From: Ancylobacter sp. WKF20
GTDB taxonomy: Bacteria; Pseudomonadota; Alphaproteobacteria; Rhizobiales; Xanthobacteraceae
Direction of reading: 5' to 3'
DNA length: 64,000 nucleotides
Assembly: GCF_029760895.1 (NCBI RefSeq)
Contig: NZ_CP121679.1
Span: 2,948,501-3,012,500, forward strand
Shown: piece after piece, positions 8,209 to 16,696 of the stretch
How positions within the stretch are numbered: the first letter of the stretch is position 1
How the letters are laid out: the number at the start of each line of letters is the position of its first letter
The notes under the pieces: model-generated
What the model saw: the letters and a program-made list of their open reading frames with translations, nothing else
What the model was told of the DNA's origin: nothing
Databases searched by the model: none
Program-made: the position numbers and the translations under genes

Positions 8209-9822
8209 TCAGCGGCGGATGTGCAGCGTGCCCTCCAAGCGGGTCATGTCGAAATCGCTGATCAGTATGTCGATGCGCACGCTCCATTCCCCGGCCGCGG
8301 GAAGGACCATGCCATCGATGCGCCACAGCCCGTCGCGGCGTTCGGCCTTGCGGCGGATCGGCTCAATGCCGAGGGTGGGATTGGCCAGCACCAGCGTCAC
8401 CTCCTTGGCGTCGAGCGGCCCGAACTCGCCGGTCATCAGCATGAGGCTGACATCGACCGGTCCCGCCCGGCCCGGCGTCACGGTGAGGTCCGCCATCGCC
8501 TTCAGCGCGTGGATATGGGTCTGCGCCGGCTGGGCGGCGGCCAAGGCAAGGGCGCGCGGCGGCGGCGTGAAGCGCCAGAGTGCCGCGAGGGCGAAGATGG
8601 CAAGGACGAGGGCGATCTCCAGCTGGATCGTTCGCACCAGAAGGCGGCGGGCGTCGGGCTCGCCCCGTTTCGCCGGTTCGGTGAGGCGCCGGCGGTTATA
8701 GGCGGCGAGGGCGAGGAGCGCCGCCACGAGGATGATCTTCGCCGCGAGCACACGCCCATAGGCCGTCTCCCACAAGGCGGCGGGGGTGCCGAGCTGGATG
8801 ATCGCCAGCAACAGGCCGGATGCCAGCAGCGGCAGCACAGCGAAGGGAATGACGGCCGAGAAGCCGCACAGGGCGGCGCCCGCCTCGGGCACTGAGCGCC
8901 GAAAGAGCAGCGCGAGCGGGAGAAGCGCCCCGACCCACAGGGCGATGCCGACGCCATGGAGGAACACTGCCGGCCGGGTCAGCCCTTGCGGCGGAGCCGC
9001 GCCGGCATGGCCGCTCGCCGCAAGCGCGACACCCAGCGTGACAAGGGCGAGGAGAGACAGAAAGCGCGCGGGAATGCCGGTAGTCGCGAGGCTGGACCCG
9101 GCGAGGATCGTCGCCAGCAACGCCCCCATGACGGTCTGGCCGAAGCTGGTGGCGAAGCCGGTCTGCCAGATGATCGCCCGGCCAAGGCCGGTCAGCGGCG
9201 CCTCCAGCGCGTCCACACCCTGAAGGCCGCCGGAGGCGAGCGCGGCAAGCGCGGCGAGCACCAGCGCGGCGCCGATCCAGGTTTCGCCGGCGCGGGCGGG
9301 TGCCGAGAGCCAGGCGAGGCAGAAGGCGCCGCCAATGCCGACGAACAGGCCGGCATAGAGCAGCGCGCGCAGACCCCAGATCATGCGGGCAACGTTTGGC
9401 TCCGCGCCCTCGGCCGCCGCCGGCGCGGTTATGCTTGGGCTGCCGATCGAGAACACGACGGAGCCGCCGACGGGATGACCGTCCTCGGAAATCACCCGCC
9501 AGCTCAGCACATGGGTGCCCTGCGAAAGCCCGGGCGGAGCGTCGATCTCCAGCGTCTGGTCGCGCAGGGTGAAGCGGTCCAGCGGCAGACGGGTGCCGTC
9601 TGGTGTGACCAGCGACAGCAGCAGGGGCGAGGTCGGTTCGCTGAAGGTGAGGGCAAAGCCTGCCGGCGCCTGCGCCAGCATCGCGCCATCCGCCGGGCTG
9701 GCCGCGACCAGCGAGGCATGCGCCAGCGCCGGGCGGCTGGGCAAGGTCCAGCCCAGACCCGCGACCAGAAGTATCAGCAGGAGGCGGAGCAACGGTGTCG
9801 GCGGCAGCAGGGCAAAGGGCAC
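8209..9822 (-). CDS. CopC-CopD fusion copper resistance/uptake protein
   Basis: Fusion of a periplasmic CopC domain with a CopD membrane domain (537 residues, as in YcnJ). After a signal sequence ending near residue 34, the mature protein starts AHASLVAASPADGA, whose N-terminal His is a copper ligand in CopC; HPVGG near residue 117 completes the site. Residues about 150-420 hold about eight CopD helices, and a soluble C-terminal domain follows (FGPLDAKEVTLVL). Its likely task is periplasmic copper binding and transfer across the inner membrane, useful beside the copper-dependent cbb3 oxidase genes. It converges on cydX and lies downstream of the YcnI gene on the same strand. Confidence 0.9.
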   Translation of the reverse strand: MPFALLPPTPLLRLLLILLVAGLGWTLPSRPALAHASLVAASPADGAMLAQAPAGFALTFSEPTSPLLLSLVTPDGTRLPLDRFTLRDQTLEIDAPPGLSQGTHVLSWRVISEDGHPVGGSVVFSIGSPSITAPAAAEGAEPNVARMIWGLRALLYAGLFVGIGGAFCLAWLSAPARAGETWIGAALVLAALAALASGGLQGVDALEAPLTGLGRAIIWQTGFATSFGQTVMGALLATILAGSSLATTGIPARFLSLLALVTLGVALAASGHAGAAPPQGLTRPAVFLHGVGIALWVGALLPLALLFRRSVPEAGAALCGFSAVIPFAVLPLLASGLLLAIIQLGTPAALWETAYGRVLAAKIILVAALLALAAYNRRRLTEPAKRGEPDARRLLVRTIQLEIALVLAIFALAALWRFTPPPRALALAAAQPAQTHIHALKAMADLTVTPGRAGPVDVSLMLMTGEFGPLDAKEVTLVLANPTLGIEPIRRKAERRDGLWRIDGMVLPAAGEWSVRIDILISDFDMTRLEGTLHIRR

Positions 9823-9884
9823 GGTGTCTCGTCCGGCAAGGGGAACCGGCGTGCCCGTGGGGCACGCCGGTGGTCAGGCAAGGT

Positions 9885-10406
9885 TCAGTTCTTCGGCACC
9901 AGCTTCACGCCGGGCGCGGGCAGCTCGTAGTCGTCCGCGCTCTTGCCCTCGGCGGGAATCTCGATCCAGCGCTCGGTCGCGCCATCCGGGCATTCCTGCA
10001 CAACCGGGAAGTACAGCGTCGTGCCGGTCTTGAGGCCGGGGGTGAGATAGGCGCGCAGCACGAACTCGTCATACTCATCATCCGGCAGGTTGCCGCCGCT
10101 CCAGATGACTTCCTTCACGCCCTCGCTGGTGGGGGTGCCGTAATAGTCATAGGTGGTGGCGTACTTGCCCTTCACCTTCTCCAGCGTCCAGCCGGGCTTG
10201 GGCTGCGGCTTCACCGAGATCACGCCCTCGGGAATCTGGATGCGGACCTTGAGGGTCGGCTTGCCCTCGCAGCCATGCGGCACGCGGAAGATCGCCTTGT
10301 AGGTGGACGGCACCGGCGCCTGCTGGGTTTCCAGCGTGACATGGGCGAACGCGCCGCTGGCGCCGAGCGCGAGCAACGCGGCGGCGAGAGAAGTCGAACG
10401 GATCAT
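9885..10406 (-). CDS. YcnI-like copper-binding protein (DUF1775)
   Basis: A 173-residue exported protein: signal peptide 1-21 (ALGASGAFA) then the mature start HVTLETQQAPVPSTYKA, whose N-terminal His and a following Trp form the copper site in YcnI proteins. The rest, including FRVPHGCEG, is the DUF1775 beta sandwich. The ATG at 10406 has GAGGAG ten bases upstream and gives a proper signal peptide; upstream open codons are ignored. It lies 62 bases before copCD, in the same order as bacterial ycnI-ycnJ pairs, so a copper chaperone role is likely. Confidence 0.9.
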   Translation of the reverse strand: MIRSTSLAAALLALGASGAFAHVTLETQQAPVPSTYKAIFRVPHGCEGKPTLKVRIQIPEGVISVKPQPKPGWTLEKVKGKYATTYDYYGTPTSEGVKEVIWSGGNLPDDEYDEFVLRAYLTPGLKTGTTLYFPVVQECPDGATERWIEIPAEGKSADDYELPAPGVKLVPKN

Positions 10407-10735
10407 CTTGGGTCTCCTCGGGTGGAAGCCGGTTTGTTGCCGGCGGTTGAAGCCGCGGGCACAGGGGCGCGCGCGGGCACTCACAGCCACGGGGCGGGCA
10501 GGAGCGGTGAAGGCCGCATGGCCGGTGGCCATGAGGTCGGGAGGGGGACGAGGGGTAGAAGAGCGCCGGGGCGCCGCATTGCCCTGCCATGCGCGTGCCC
10601 GTTGGAGCGCGCAGACGCCACCGCGTTCCGGGTGATGGGCAAGGTAATGGCGCGCAGGCACAGGCGGCGGCTTAGCCGCGGTTCTCGGGCGTCAGCTTAT
10701 GCGACGGCGCGTTGCGCGCTCGCGCGAGCCGGCCC
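10407..10735. other. Intergenic stretch without a recognisable gene
   Basis: About 330 bases between the YcnI start and the DUF2946 stop. Frames are open only because of GC bias. The YcnI/CopCD promoter should lie here on the minus strand, but no convincing -35/-10 elements or palindrome were found. Confidence 0.4.
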
Positions 10736-11137
10736 TCAGGCGCGGACGGGTGGTGCGCGGCTGTTGTGTGGGGTGCGCCAGCCCTGATCGCCCCGCACGA
10801 CCGATGTCGGGGTCATGAAGCTGGAGCTGGCGGCATCCGACGGGAACGCCGTGGCCACCGTGACACGTGGCGATGGCGCCAACGCCGTGCCCATCAGACA
10901 GCCGAGCTGGCAGCAATCGGGCAGGTGCGGCGGCGCGGGCGGCGCGTCCGGGGTGGAGGCGCCCGCCCCCGCGCCGAGGCAGATCACGCCATGCGTGCCG
11001 TCGGCGAGGGAGGGAGCGGCGTGCGTGCCGAGAGCGAGGCCCGTGAGCAGAAGCTGGAGAACGAGCAGATAGGCCGCGCCCAGCGCGACCACAAAGCTCC
11101 ATCCCTGCCGCCTGCCAGTCACGAGCCTGAACCCCAA
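10736..11137 (-). CDS. DUF2946-like membrane-anchored protein
   Basis: A 133-residue protein with an N-terminal hydrophobic helix (FVVALGAAYLLVLQLLLTGLAL) and a cysteine-containing segment HGVICLG... DCCQLGCLMG, as in DUF2946 proteins commonly found beside copper genes. Cysteine pairs facing the periplasm would suit metal binding, but no function has been proved for the family. It lies upstream of ycnI-copCD on the same strand. Confidence 0.65.
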   Translation of the reverse strand: MGFRLVTGRRQGWSFVVALGAAYLLVLQLLLTGLALGTHAAPSLADGTHGVICLGAGAGASTPDAPPAPPHLPDCCQLGCLMGTALAPSPRVTVATAFPSDAASSSFMTPTSVVRGDQGWRTPHNSRAPPVRA

Positions 11138-11223
11138 TGTCCTGAGACGCCCGGCGGCGCCGCGCGTGGATTATCATGGGCGGGGGGAGTGCCGCAAAGC
11201 CCTTTGCGAACCATCCGCGGCCT

Positions 11224-11925
11224 TCATCCCGCCTGCCGGGGCGCGTAGAGCGCCTGCAGTTTCCGGCTGCCGCGCGCGATCTCGGTCAGGGCGGCGCGAT
11301 CGAGAACGGTTAGGCTGGGGCCCTTGCCGAAGTCGATCACCCCGTCCTGCTTGAGCCGGCTCATGCAGCGGCTGACCGTCTCCAGAGTGAGGCCCAGCCA
11401 GTCGGCGAGATCGCCCCGGCTGAGATGGAACGGGAACGCCTCGCTCCCTTCGCCCTTGAAACAGGCCTGAGGGGCATATTGCCCGGCGAGATCGAGCAGC
11501 GCCTCGGCCACCCTCTCGCCGGCGCCCAGCCGGCCGAGCCGTGTGAGATGGCCGAGGGCCCGGTCCAGCATCACCTGCTGATGCGCGGCCGCGAGCGCCT
11601 CCAGCCCAATCGACGGGGCGTCGACCGGCGCGAGACGGGTCGGCGCGAAGGCGACGATCTGGCAGGGGAGGCGGTTGGCTAGGCCCTGATCGATCAACCG
11701 GCCCGGGCCGACGATGTCGAGGATCTGACGCCGCTCGGCGTCGACCTGGCGGCAGAGCGCCAGGCAGCCGGTTTCGACCCGATAGAGGCGACCCTCAGCG
11801 AGAAGGTCGGGCGTGACCGGTTCACGGGCGGCGATCACGAGCGCAGACGCGTCCGCCTCGGACGGAACAGGCAAGAGCGGCCACGCGCGCAGGGCGTCGG
11901 ACCGTAGGGCAGCGTTGATGAACAT
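11224..11925 (-). CDS. Crp/Fnr-family transcriptional regulator (FixK-like, no Fe-S cysteines)
   Basis: A 233-residue regulator with a cyclic-nucleotide-binding-like domain at about 30-110 and a Crp-type winged helix at about 150-225. The recognition helix LTLETVSRCMSRLKQDGVI contains the E-(x)2-SR pattern that reads TTGAT half-sites. The N-terminal Cys cluster of true oxygen-sensing FNR is absent (it starts MFINAALRSDALRAWPLL), so it resembles FixK-type proteins controlled by expression or other signals. It sits beside the cco genes, and a perfect TTGAT-N4-ATCAA box lies upstream of ccoN, an obvious candidate target. Confidence 0.88.
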   Translation of the reverse strand: MFINAALRSDALRAWPLLPVPSEADASALVIAAREPVTPDLLAEGRLYRVETGCLALCRQVDAERRQILDIVGPGRLIDQGLANRLPCQIVAFAPTRLAPVDAPSIGLEALAAAHQQVMLDRALGHLTRLGRLGAGERVAEALLDLAGQYAPQACFKGEGSEAFPFHLSRGDLADWLGLTLETVSRCMSRLKQDGVIDFGKGPSLTVLDRAALTEIARGSRKLQALYAPRQAG

Positions 11926-12012
11926 GGTTGGACCCCGGCATTCGTCCGACAGGGCCGGCCTGGGCCGGACCGCGCGGACACGCGACCAAGGCAGGCGGTG
12001 GCCTGCCGCGAT

Positions 12013-12459
12013 TCAGGCGTGAAAGCCGGACGCTGGGGGGCCACGCTGGGCGAGACGGAACAGCAGGACGGGCTGGGCCGGCGCCGCCTCGGGAAGGCGC
12101 GGCCGCGTCAGAAGCGTGTAGTCCGCGTGCTGGAACAGGTCGTGCTGGGGCGTCAGCAGTTCCGGCGTCGCGGCCAGCCGGCAGGCGTCGCAGCCGTGAC
12201 CATGCGGAATGCCGGAGGAGGAGCCGTCATCGGAGGGCGACAGGCACAGCACCGGCACGGTGCCGTCCGGCAAAGCATACTCGCTGAGGTCGATGCTCGC
12301 GGGAGCGCCAGCGGCACGCGCGGGCAACTGATGGACCGAACCCACCAGCAACAGGGCGACAGCGCACAGCAGGTGCAACAGCGTATGGATCGACCCCCGC
12401 GCACGCCGATGCGAGGCCCGCGCGGGCGTGCGGTCGCGACTGTGAGCAAGATGCGCCAT
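12013..12459 (-). CDS. DUF2946-like small exported protein
   Basis: A 148-residue protein with one N-terminal hydrophobic segment (SIHTLLHLLCAVALLLVGSVHQL) and a conserved-looking middle ALPDGTVPVLCLS... GHGCDACRLAA, with a CxxC pair and nearby histidines. Similar small proteins occur at the end of cco clusters and near copper genes. Metal binding in the periplasm is a guess from the Cys/His content. It is the second DUF2946-type gene in the region. Confidence 0.6.
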   Translation of the reverse strand: MAHLAHSRDRTPARASHRRARGSIHTLLHLLCAVALLLVGSVHQLPARAAGAPASIDLSEYALPDGTVPVLCLSPSDDGSSSGIPHGHGCDACRLAATPELLTPQHDLFQHADYTLLTRPRLPEAAPAQPVLLFRLAQRGPPASGFHA

Positions 12460-12526
12460 GACAGCCCGATGCTAGCGTTGTTTCACGCCGCCGGTACTGG
12501 TCAAATTGTCCAAGGCGCAACCGCCA

Positions 12527-13225
12527 TCACGTCAGGCACAGCCCTTCCCAGGCGGCGGCTGGCAGCAGCGCGCTGGCTGCCGCGATCGCGACGAGGGTCG
12601 CGCCCGCCAGAACGCGGATACGTGGCGCGAACGCCATGTGCCGCAGCGCGGTGACGCCTAAGGCTGTCGCCGTCACCGCCGGCAGCGTGCCGAGCCCGAA
12701 GCCGGCCATCACCATCGCCCCGCCGCCCCCGCTCCCGGTCAGCATGGCGTAGAACAGGGCGCCATAGACCATGCCGCAGGGCAGCAATCCCCAGGCGGTC
12801 CCGGCAATGAACGGGCCGGCGTAGCCGCCGGCAAAGGCGAGGCGGGCGGGATGGCGCGCCAGCCGGGCGAACGGCACGCCGAGCCGGTCCACGACGCTCA
12901 CCGCCGGCACCAGGCCGGTCATCGACAGCCCGATCCAGCCAAGCGCCACCGCCGCCGCCCAGCGCATGACGAGATGCGCGCCCGCCTGATGGAAGGCGCC
13001 GTAGAACTCCGATCCGACGACGCCGAGGAAGCTGCCCGCCATGACATAGGCGGTGATCCGCCCCGCCTGGCTCACCAACAGCACCCCGGCGCGTTGCGCC
13101 GGTCCGCGGCGGGGGTCGAAGGCGAGCAGAAGGCCGGAGGCGATGCCACCGCACATGCCGGCGCAGTGCAGGCTGCTGGCAAGGCCGAGTATCAGGCCGC
13201 CAAGAAAGCTGAGATCGACCATCAC
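12527..13225 (-). CDS. TauE/SafE (UreH/DsbD-like) family membrane protein
   Basis: A 232-residue protein with about six membrane helices. It carries SSLHCAGMCGG near the N-terminus and LPCGMVYGALF in the second half, the paired cysteine/glycine motifs of the DsbD/UreH-like group that is routinely found downstream of ccoGHIS. Family members are suspected of moving metal or reducing power to the oxidase site, but that is not shown for this one. It lies six bases after the preceding membrane-protein gene in the same operon. Confidence 0.8.
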   Translation of the reverse strand: MMVDLSFLGGLILGLASSLHCAGMCGGIASGLLLAFDPRRGPAQRAGVLLVSQAGRITAYVMAGSFLGVVGSEFYGAFHQAGAHLVMRWAAAVALGWIGLSMTGLVPAVSVVDRLGVPFARLARHPARLAFAGGYAGPFIAGTAWGLLPCGMVYGALFYAMLTGSGGGGAMVMAGFGLGTLPAVTATALGVTALRHMAFAPRIRVLAGATLVAIAAASALLPAAAWEGLCLT

Positions 13226-13231
13226 GATGGT

Positions 13232-13855
13232 TCAGCCCGCCGCCGGGCCGTCCTCCGGCTCCCGGCTCGCTTCGATGGCGACCATCACCAGGGCGACAAT
13301 CATCACCGGCACGGCCGCCAGCGCCGCGTAGAAGGCGACCTCGATGCCGATCCCGACACACCCCAGGACGACCAGCAGCAGGATGTTGACGGCGGTCATC
13401 GGCAGGTTGACCGAGGTGAACAGGCCAAGCAGCAGGTGCCGCCAGGCGCGCAGGGTCGCGAGCGCCGAGAGGGAGCCGGGAACGGCGGGTCGGTTGATGC
13501 GGGCACCGACCCTTCCCCCGACCAGCAGAAGGACACTCAGCACGAGGGTGATGGCGGCGACCGGCGGGAACAGCACAAGGCCGACCAGCGGACGCAGCAT
13601 GACCCAGACCGAGCGCCCCACCCGCTCCAGCGCCCGCCGCGCCTGCCCGATCTGCGGCGCGAGGAGGAAGCCGCCGAGCACCACCAATAGCGCGCCGGCC
13701 CCCGCCAGCGCGGCCATCCAGCCGCCGAGATGATAACCCAGGGCACCGGCCAGCAGCACGTTCAGCAGGAAAGGCAGCGGGCGCGGCATCTCGACCGAGG
13801 CCAGTTGCCGGACATGAGCAGCCGGGGCGGGCTTGAAAGGCGTCAGAGCGTTCAT
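13232..13855 (-). CDS. Unknown membrane protein in the cco assembly operon
   Basis: A 207-residue protein I do not recognise. It has about five hydrophobic segments (near residues 28-50, 50-70, 95-120, 150-172 and 175-195) and a charged tail (SREPEDGPAAG). Its ATG overlaps the ccoS stop codon (ATGA), and the TauE/SafE gene follows six bases after its stop, so it is made together with the cbb3 assembly factors. A role in oxidase assembly or copper supply is inferred from position only. Confidence 0.7.
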   Translation of the reverse strand: MNALTPFKPAPAAHVRQLASVEMPRPLPFLLNVLLAGALGYHLGGWMAALAGAGALLVVLGGFLLAPQIGQARRALERVGRSVWVMLRPLVGLVLFPPVAAITLVLSVLLLVGGRVGARINRPAVPGSLSALATLRAWRHLLLGLFTSVNLPMTAVNILLLVVLGCVGIGIEVAFYAALAAVPVMIVALVMVAIEASREPEDGPAAG

Positions 13856-14010
13856 GGGGAAGCCTCGGGGGTGTCCTTGTCGAGGAGAATGCGAGTGGCG
13901 TCGCCGTCGAGGTCGTCATACTGACCGGTGCGCAGCGTCCAGAAGAACGCCGCCAATCCCAGCGTGCCGAGCGCCAGCGCGATGGGAACGAGGAACAGCA
14001 GCACATCCAT
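13852..14010 (-). CDS. ccoS: cbb3-type cytochrome oxidase assembly protein CcoS
   Basis: A 52-residue single-span protein. After a hydrophobic helix (LLFLVPIALALGTLGLAAFF) comes the family signature TGQYDDLDGDATRIL. CcoS is required for heme/copper insertion into cbb3 oxidase. Its ATG overlaps the ccoI stop by one base and its stop overlaps the next start, so translation is coupled across the three genes. Confidence 0.95.
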   Translation of the reverse strand: MDVLLFLVPIALALGTLGLAAFFWTLRTGQYDDLDGDATRILLDKDTPEASP

Positions 14011-16223
14011 CAGCCGCGCTCCCCGTTCGGTTCACCCGCCCGCAACGCGTTGAGGGTGACGGTCAGCGAACTCGCCGCCATGGCGAGGGCCGCGCCCAGC
14101 GGCGTCACCAGCCCGCACACCGCCACCGGAATGAGCGCGATGTTGTAGAGCGCCGCCAGTCCCAGATTCTGCAGGATGATGCGATGGGCGCGCCGCCCGG
14201 CCCGCCAGACATGGTGGACGGCGGCGAGATCGCCGAAGGGCAGCACGATGTCCGCCGCGCTCTGGCTCGCCGGGGCGCCATGGGCGAAGCTTGCCGAGAC
14301 ATGCGCCGCCGCCAGCGCCGGCGCGTCGTTGAGCCCGTCCCCGACCATCAGCGTGTGGCGCCCCGCGGCACGCCAGCCCTCCAGCCGGGCGAGCTTGTCG
14401 CGCGGCAACAGCCCGCCTTGGCCGATGCCAATGTCGAGCACCCGGGCCACGCGCGCCACCACCTCGGGCCGGTCTCCCGACAATATCGCCGACGGGATGC
14501 CGGCCGCGGCGAACCGTGTCACCGTCTCCGCCACGTCGGGGCGAAGGGCATCCTCGACGGCAAAGCGCGCCGGGGCGTGGCCGGGGCGGGCCAGCCAGAC
14601 CTCGCTGGTCGGGCTGTCCGGGGCACCCGGCACATCGCAGAAGCTGGCGCGGCCGAGCCGGACTTCGCCCTCCGGCGTCATCGCGCGGATTCCCTCGCCG
14701 GGCACTTCCTCCCAGCCGGCAGCCGGTTCCTCCAGCGGCGCGGCGGCGTGGAGGACCCGCGCCACCGGATGGGGGCTGGCGCTGGCCAGGGACGCGGCGA
14801 GACGGATCGCGGTGCTGTCCTCGGGCCACTCAGTGATGCGCGGTTCGCCGCGTGTGAGCGTCCCGGTCTTGTCGAAGGCGACGAGATCAACGCCGGCCAG
14901 CCGCTCCAGCGCATCGCCGGCGCGCAGCAGAATGCCGCGTTTCAGCAGCGCGCCGGTCGCCACCACCTGCACCGCCGGCACGGCGAGCCCGATGGCGCAG
15001 GGGCAGGCGATGATGAGCACGCTCACGGCATTGAGCAGCGCGGGGGCGAGGCCGGCATCGGTCAGCAGCCACCAGCCGAGCAAGGTCGCCAGCGCCACGC
15101 CGTGGATGATCGGCGTCCAGATGCGGGCAACACGGTCGGCCAGCTGACGCGCCCGGCCCCGGCGCGCCTCGGCCTGTTCGACAAGGCGGACGATGTCGGC
15201 GAGGTGGCTGTCCTCGACGCCGGCGCTGGCCCGCAGCTTCAGCGGCTGCGTGAGATTCACGCTGCCGGCGAGCACCCGCGTGCCGGGCCCAACCGCCCGT
15301 GGCAGGCTCTCACCTGTGACGATGGCAACATCGATATCGGAGCGTCCTTCCACGACGATACCATCGACCGCCACGCGCTCGCCGGGGCGAGAGAGGATGA
15401 TCATGCCGGCGCGCACGGCATGGGCCGGCAGAACCGCGAGCGTTCCATCCTCCCGGCACACCGTCGCGCCATGGGCCTTCAGCATCAGCAGGCGCTCGAC
15501 GGTGGCGCGGGAGCGGGCGCGCACGCGAAAATCGAGATAGCGCCCGACTAGCAGCACGAACAGCAACGCCGTCGCGCTGTCGAAATAGACGTCGCGGCCG
15601 TGGCGGATCAGTTCGATGAGGCTGATCAGGCTGGTGAGGATGAGGCCCAGCGCGATCGGCACGTCGATAGTGGTGCGTCCCTGCCGCAGCGCCCCAAGCG
15701 CCGAGCGGAAGAAGGGGCGCCCGGCATAGGCGACGGCGGGAAGGGCGACGAGCGCGGCCAGCCATTGGAACAATAGCTGCGTGCCGCCCGCCATGTCCTC
15801 GGCCTGCCCCGCCCAGACCGCCAGCGAGAGCATCATCACGTTGGACGAGGCGAAGGCGGCGATGGCGAGCGCGCGCAGGAGCTCGCGGCCGGCGTCGCTG
15901 TCGAGGCGGGTGAGAAAAGCGGGGTCGAACGGCGCCACCCGGTAGCCGAGAGCCTCGACCTGCCGGGCGAGCGTGTCGGCATGGGCGAGGTCGCCGCGCC
16001 ATTCGACGCTGAGGCGGCGCAAAGCGAGGTTCAGCCGTGCCATCGTCACCGCCGGATCGTCGCGCAGCCGCTCCTCGATGGCGCTGATGCAGGCGGCGCA
16101 ATGCGCGCCGTCGACCAGCAGGCTAAGCCGCCGGATGTCGCCCCTCGTCTCGACGAAACCGCAGATCGAGCGGGGCGTGAGGTCGTCTCCCGATAGGCTC
16201 CCGGCCGCATAGGCAGCGCTCAT
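14010..16223 (-). CDS. ccoI: Copper-translocating P1B-type ATPase CcoI/FixI
   Basis: A 737-residue inner-membrane pump needed to deliver copper for cbb3 oxidase. In order: a heavy-metal-associated domain with GAHCAAC near residue 40, paired helices, the phosphatase motif TGES, the CPC membrane copper site (IIACPCAIGLA), the phosphorylation motif DKTGTLT and the hinge GDGLNDAPAL. The ATG at 16223 overlaps the ccoH stop (ATGA), as expected in this operon; the frame stays open further upstream but that part overlaps ccoH. Confidence 0.95.
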   Translation of the reverse strand: MSAAYAAGSLSGDDLTPRSICGFVETRGDIRRLSLLVDGAHCAACISAIEERLRDDPAVTMARLNLALRRLSVEWRGDLAHADTLARQVEALGYRVAPFDPAFLTRLDSDAGRELLRALAIAAFASSNVMMLSLAVWAGQAEDMAGGTQLLFQWLAALVALPAVAYAGRPFFRSALGALRQGRTTIDVPIALGLILTSLISLIELIRHGRDVYFDSATALLFVLLVGRYLDFRVRARSRATVERLLMLKAHGATVCREDGTLAVLPAHAVRAGMIILSRPGERVAVDGIVVEGRSDIDVAIVTGESLPRAVGPGTRVLAGSVNLTQPLKLRASAGVEDSHLADIVRLVEQAEARRGRARQLADRVARIWTPIIHGVALATLLGWWLLTDAGLAPALLNAVSVLIIACPCAIGLAVPAVQVVATGALLKRGILLRAGDALERLAGVDLVAFDKTGTLTRGEPRITEWPEDSTAIRLAASLASASPHPVARVLHAAAPLEEPAAGWEEVPGEGIRAMTPEGEVRLGRASFCDVPGAPDSPTSEVWLARPGHAPARFAVEDALRPDVAETVTRFAAAGIPSAILSGDRPEVVARVARVLDIGIGQGGLLPRDKLARLEGWRAAGRHTLMVGDGLNDAPALAAAHVSASFAHGAPASQSAADIVLPFGDLAAVHHVWRAGRRAHRIILQNLGLAALYNIALIPVAVCGLVTPLGAALAMAASSLTVTLNALRAGEPNGERG

Positions 16224-16696
16224 GGCATCACCTCGACCGTCTCGACCCGCTCGGTGGTGGCGCCCTGCTGCGTCAGCGTGAGCCGCACCGCCCAAGGCCC
16301 CGCCAGCGGCAGCTGCAGGTCGGCCGCGAAGCGACCGGCGCCGCGGGGATGCAGCAGGATCGGCACAAGCTGGGGGAAGCGCGTCGTCCGCTCGGCGGTG
16401 GCGAAGAGCTGTTCGGCGACGAGCGGTCGGCCGCCGCGGTCGGCCAGCGTCACCTCCAGCGTGCCGGCGAGGGGACCGGTCGGGGTGAAGGTCAGCCGCG
16501 CCGACCAGTCGGTCGCCGGCGCGGTGCCATGGGCAAGGCCCGCCGGCCGGGGATCGGTGACGAGGCCGGTGAAAGTTCGGTTCGCCAGCAGGACGAACCA
16601 GAGCTGGAGCCCGGCCAGCGCCACGAAGAACAGCACGAAGCCGGCGGGGATCCACAGGTCGCGGCGGCTCTGCGGGGCGGCGGGCATATGGCTCAT
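16220..16696 (-). CDS. ccoH: FixH/CcoH family assembly protein
   Basis: A 158-residue protein with one N-terminal membrane helix (WIPAGFVLFFVALAGLQLWFV) and a periplasmic domain of the FixH type, ending in RVETVEVMP. CcoH associates with CcoP during cbb3 assembly. The ATG at 16696 overlaps the ccoG stop (ATGA). Confidence 0.92.
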   Translation of the reverse strand: MSHMPAAPQSRRDLWIPAGFVLFFVALAGLQLWFVLLANRTFTGLVTDPRPAGLAHGTAPATDWSARLTFTPTGPLAGTLEVTLADRGGRPLVAEQLFATAERTTRFPQLVPILLHPRGAGRFAADLQLPLAGPWAVRLTLTQQGATTERVETVEVMP

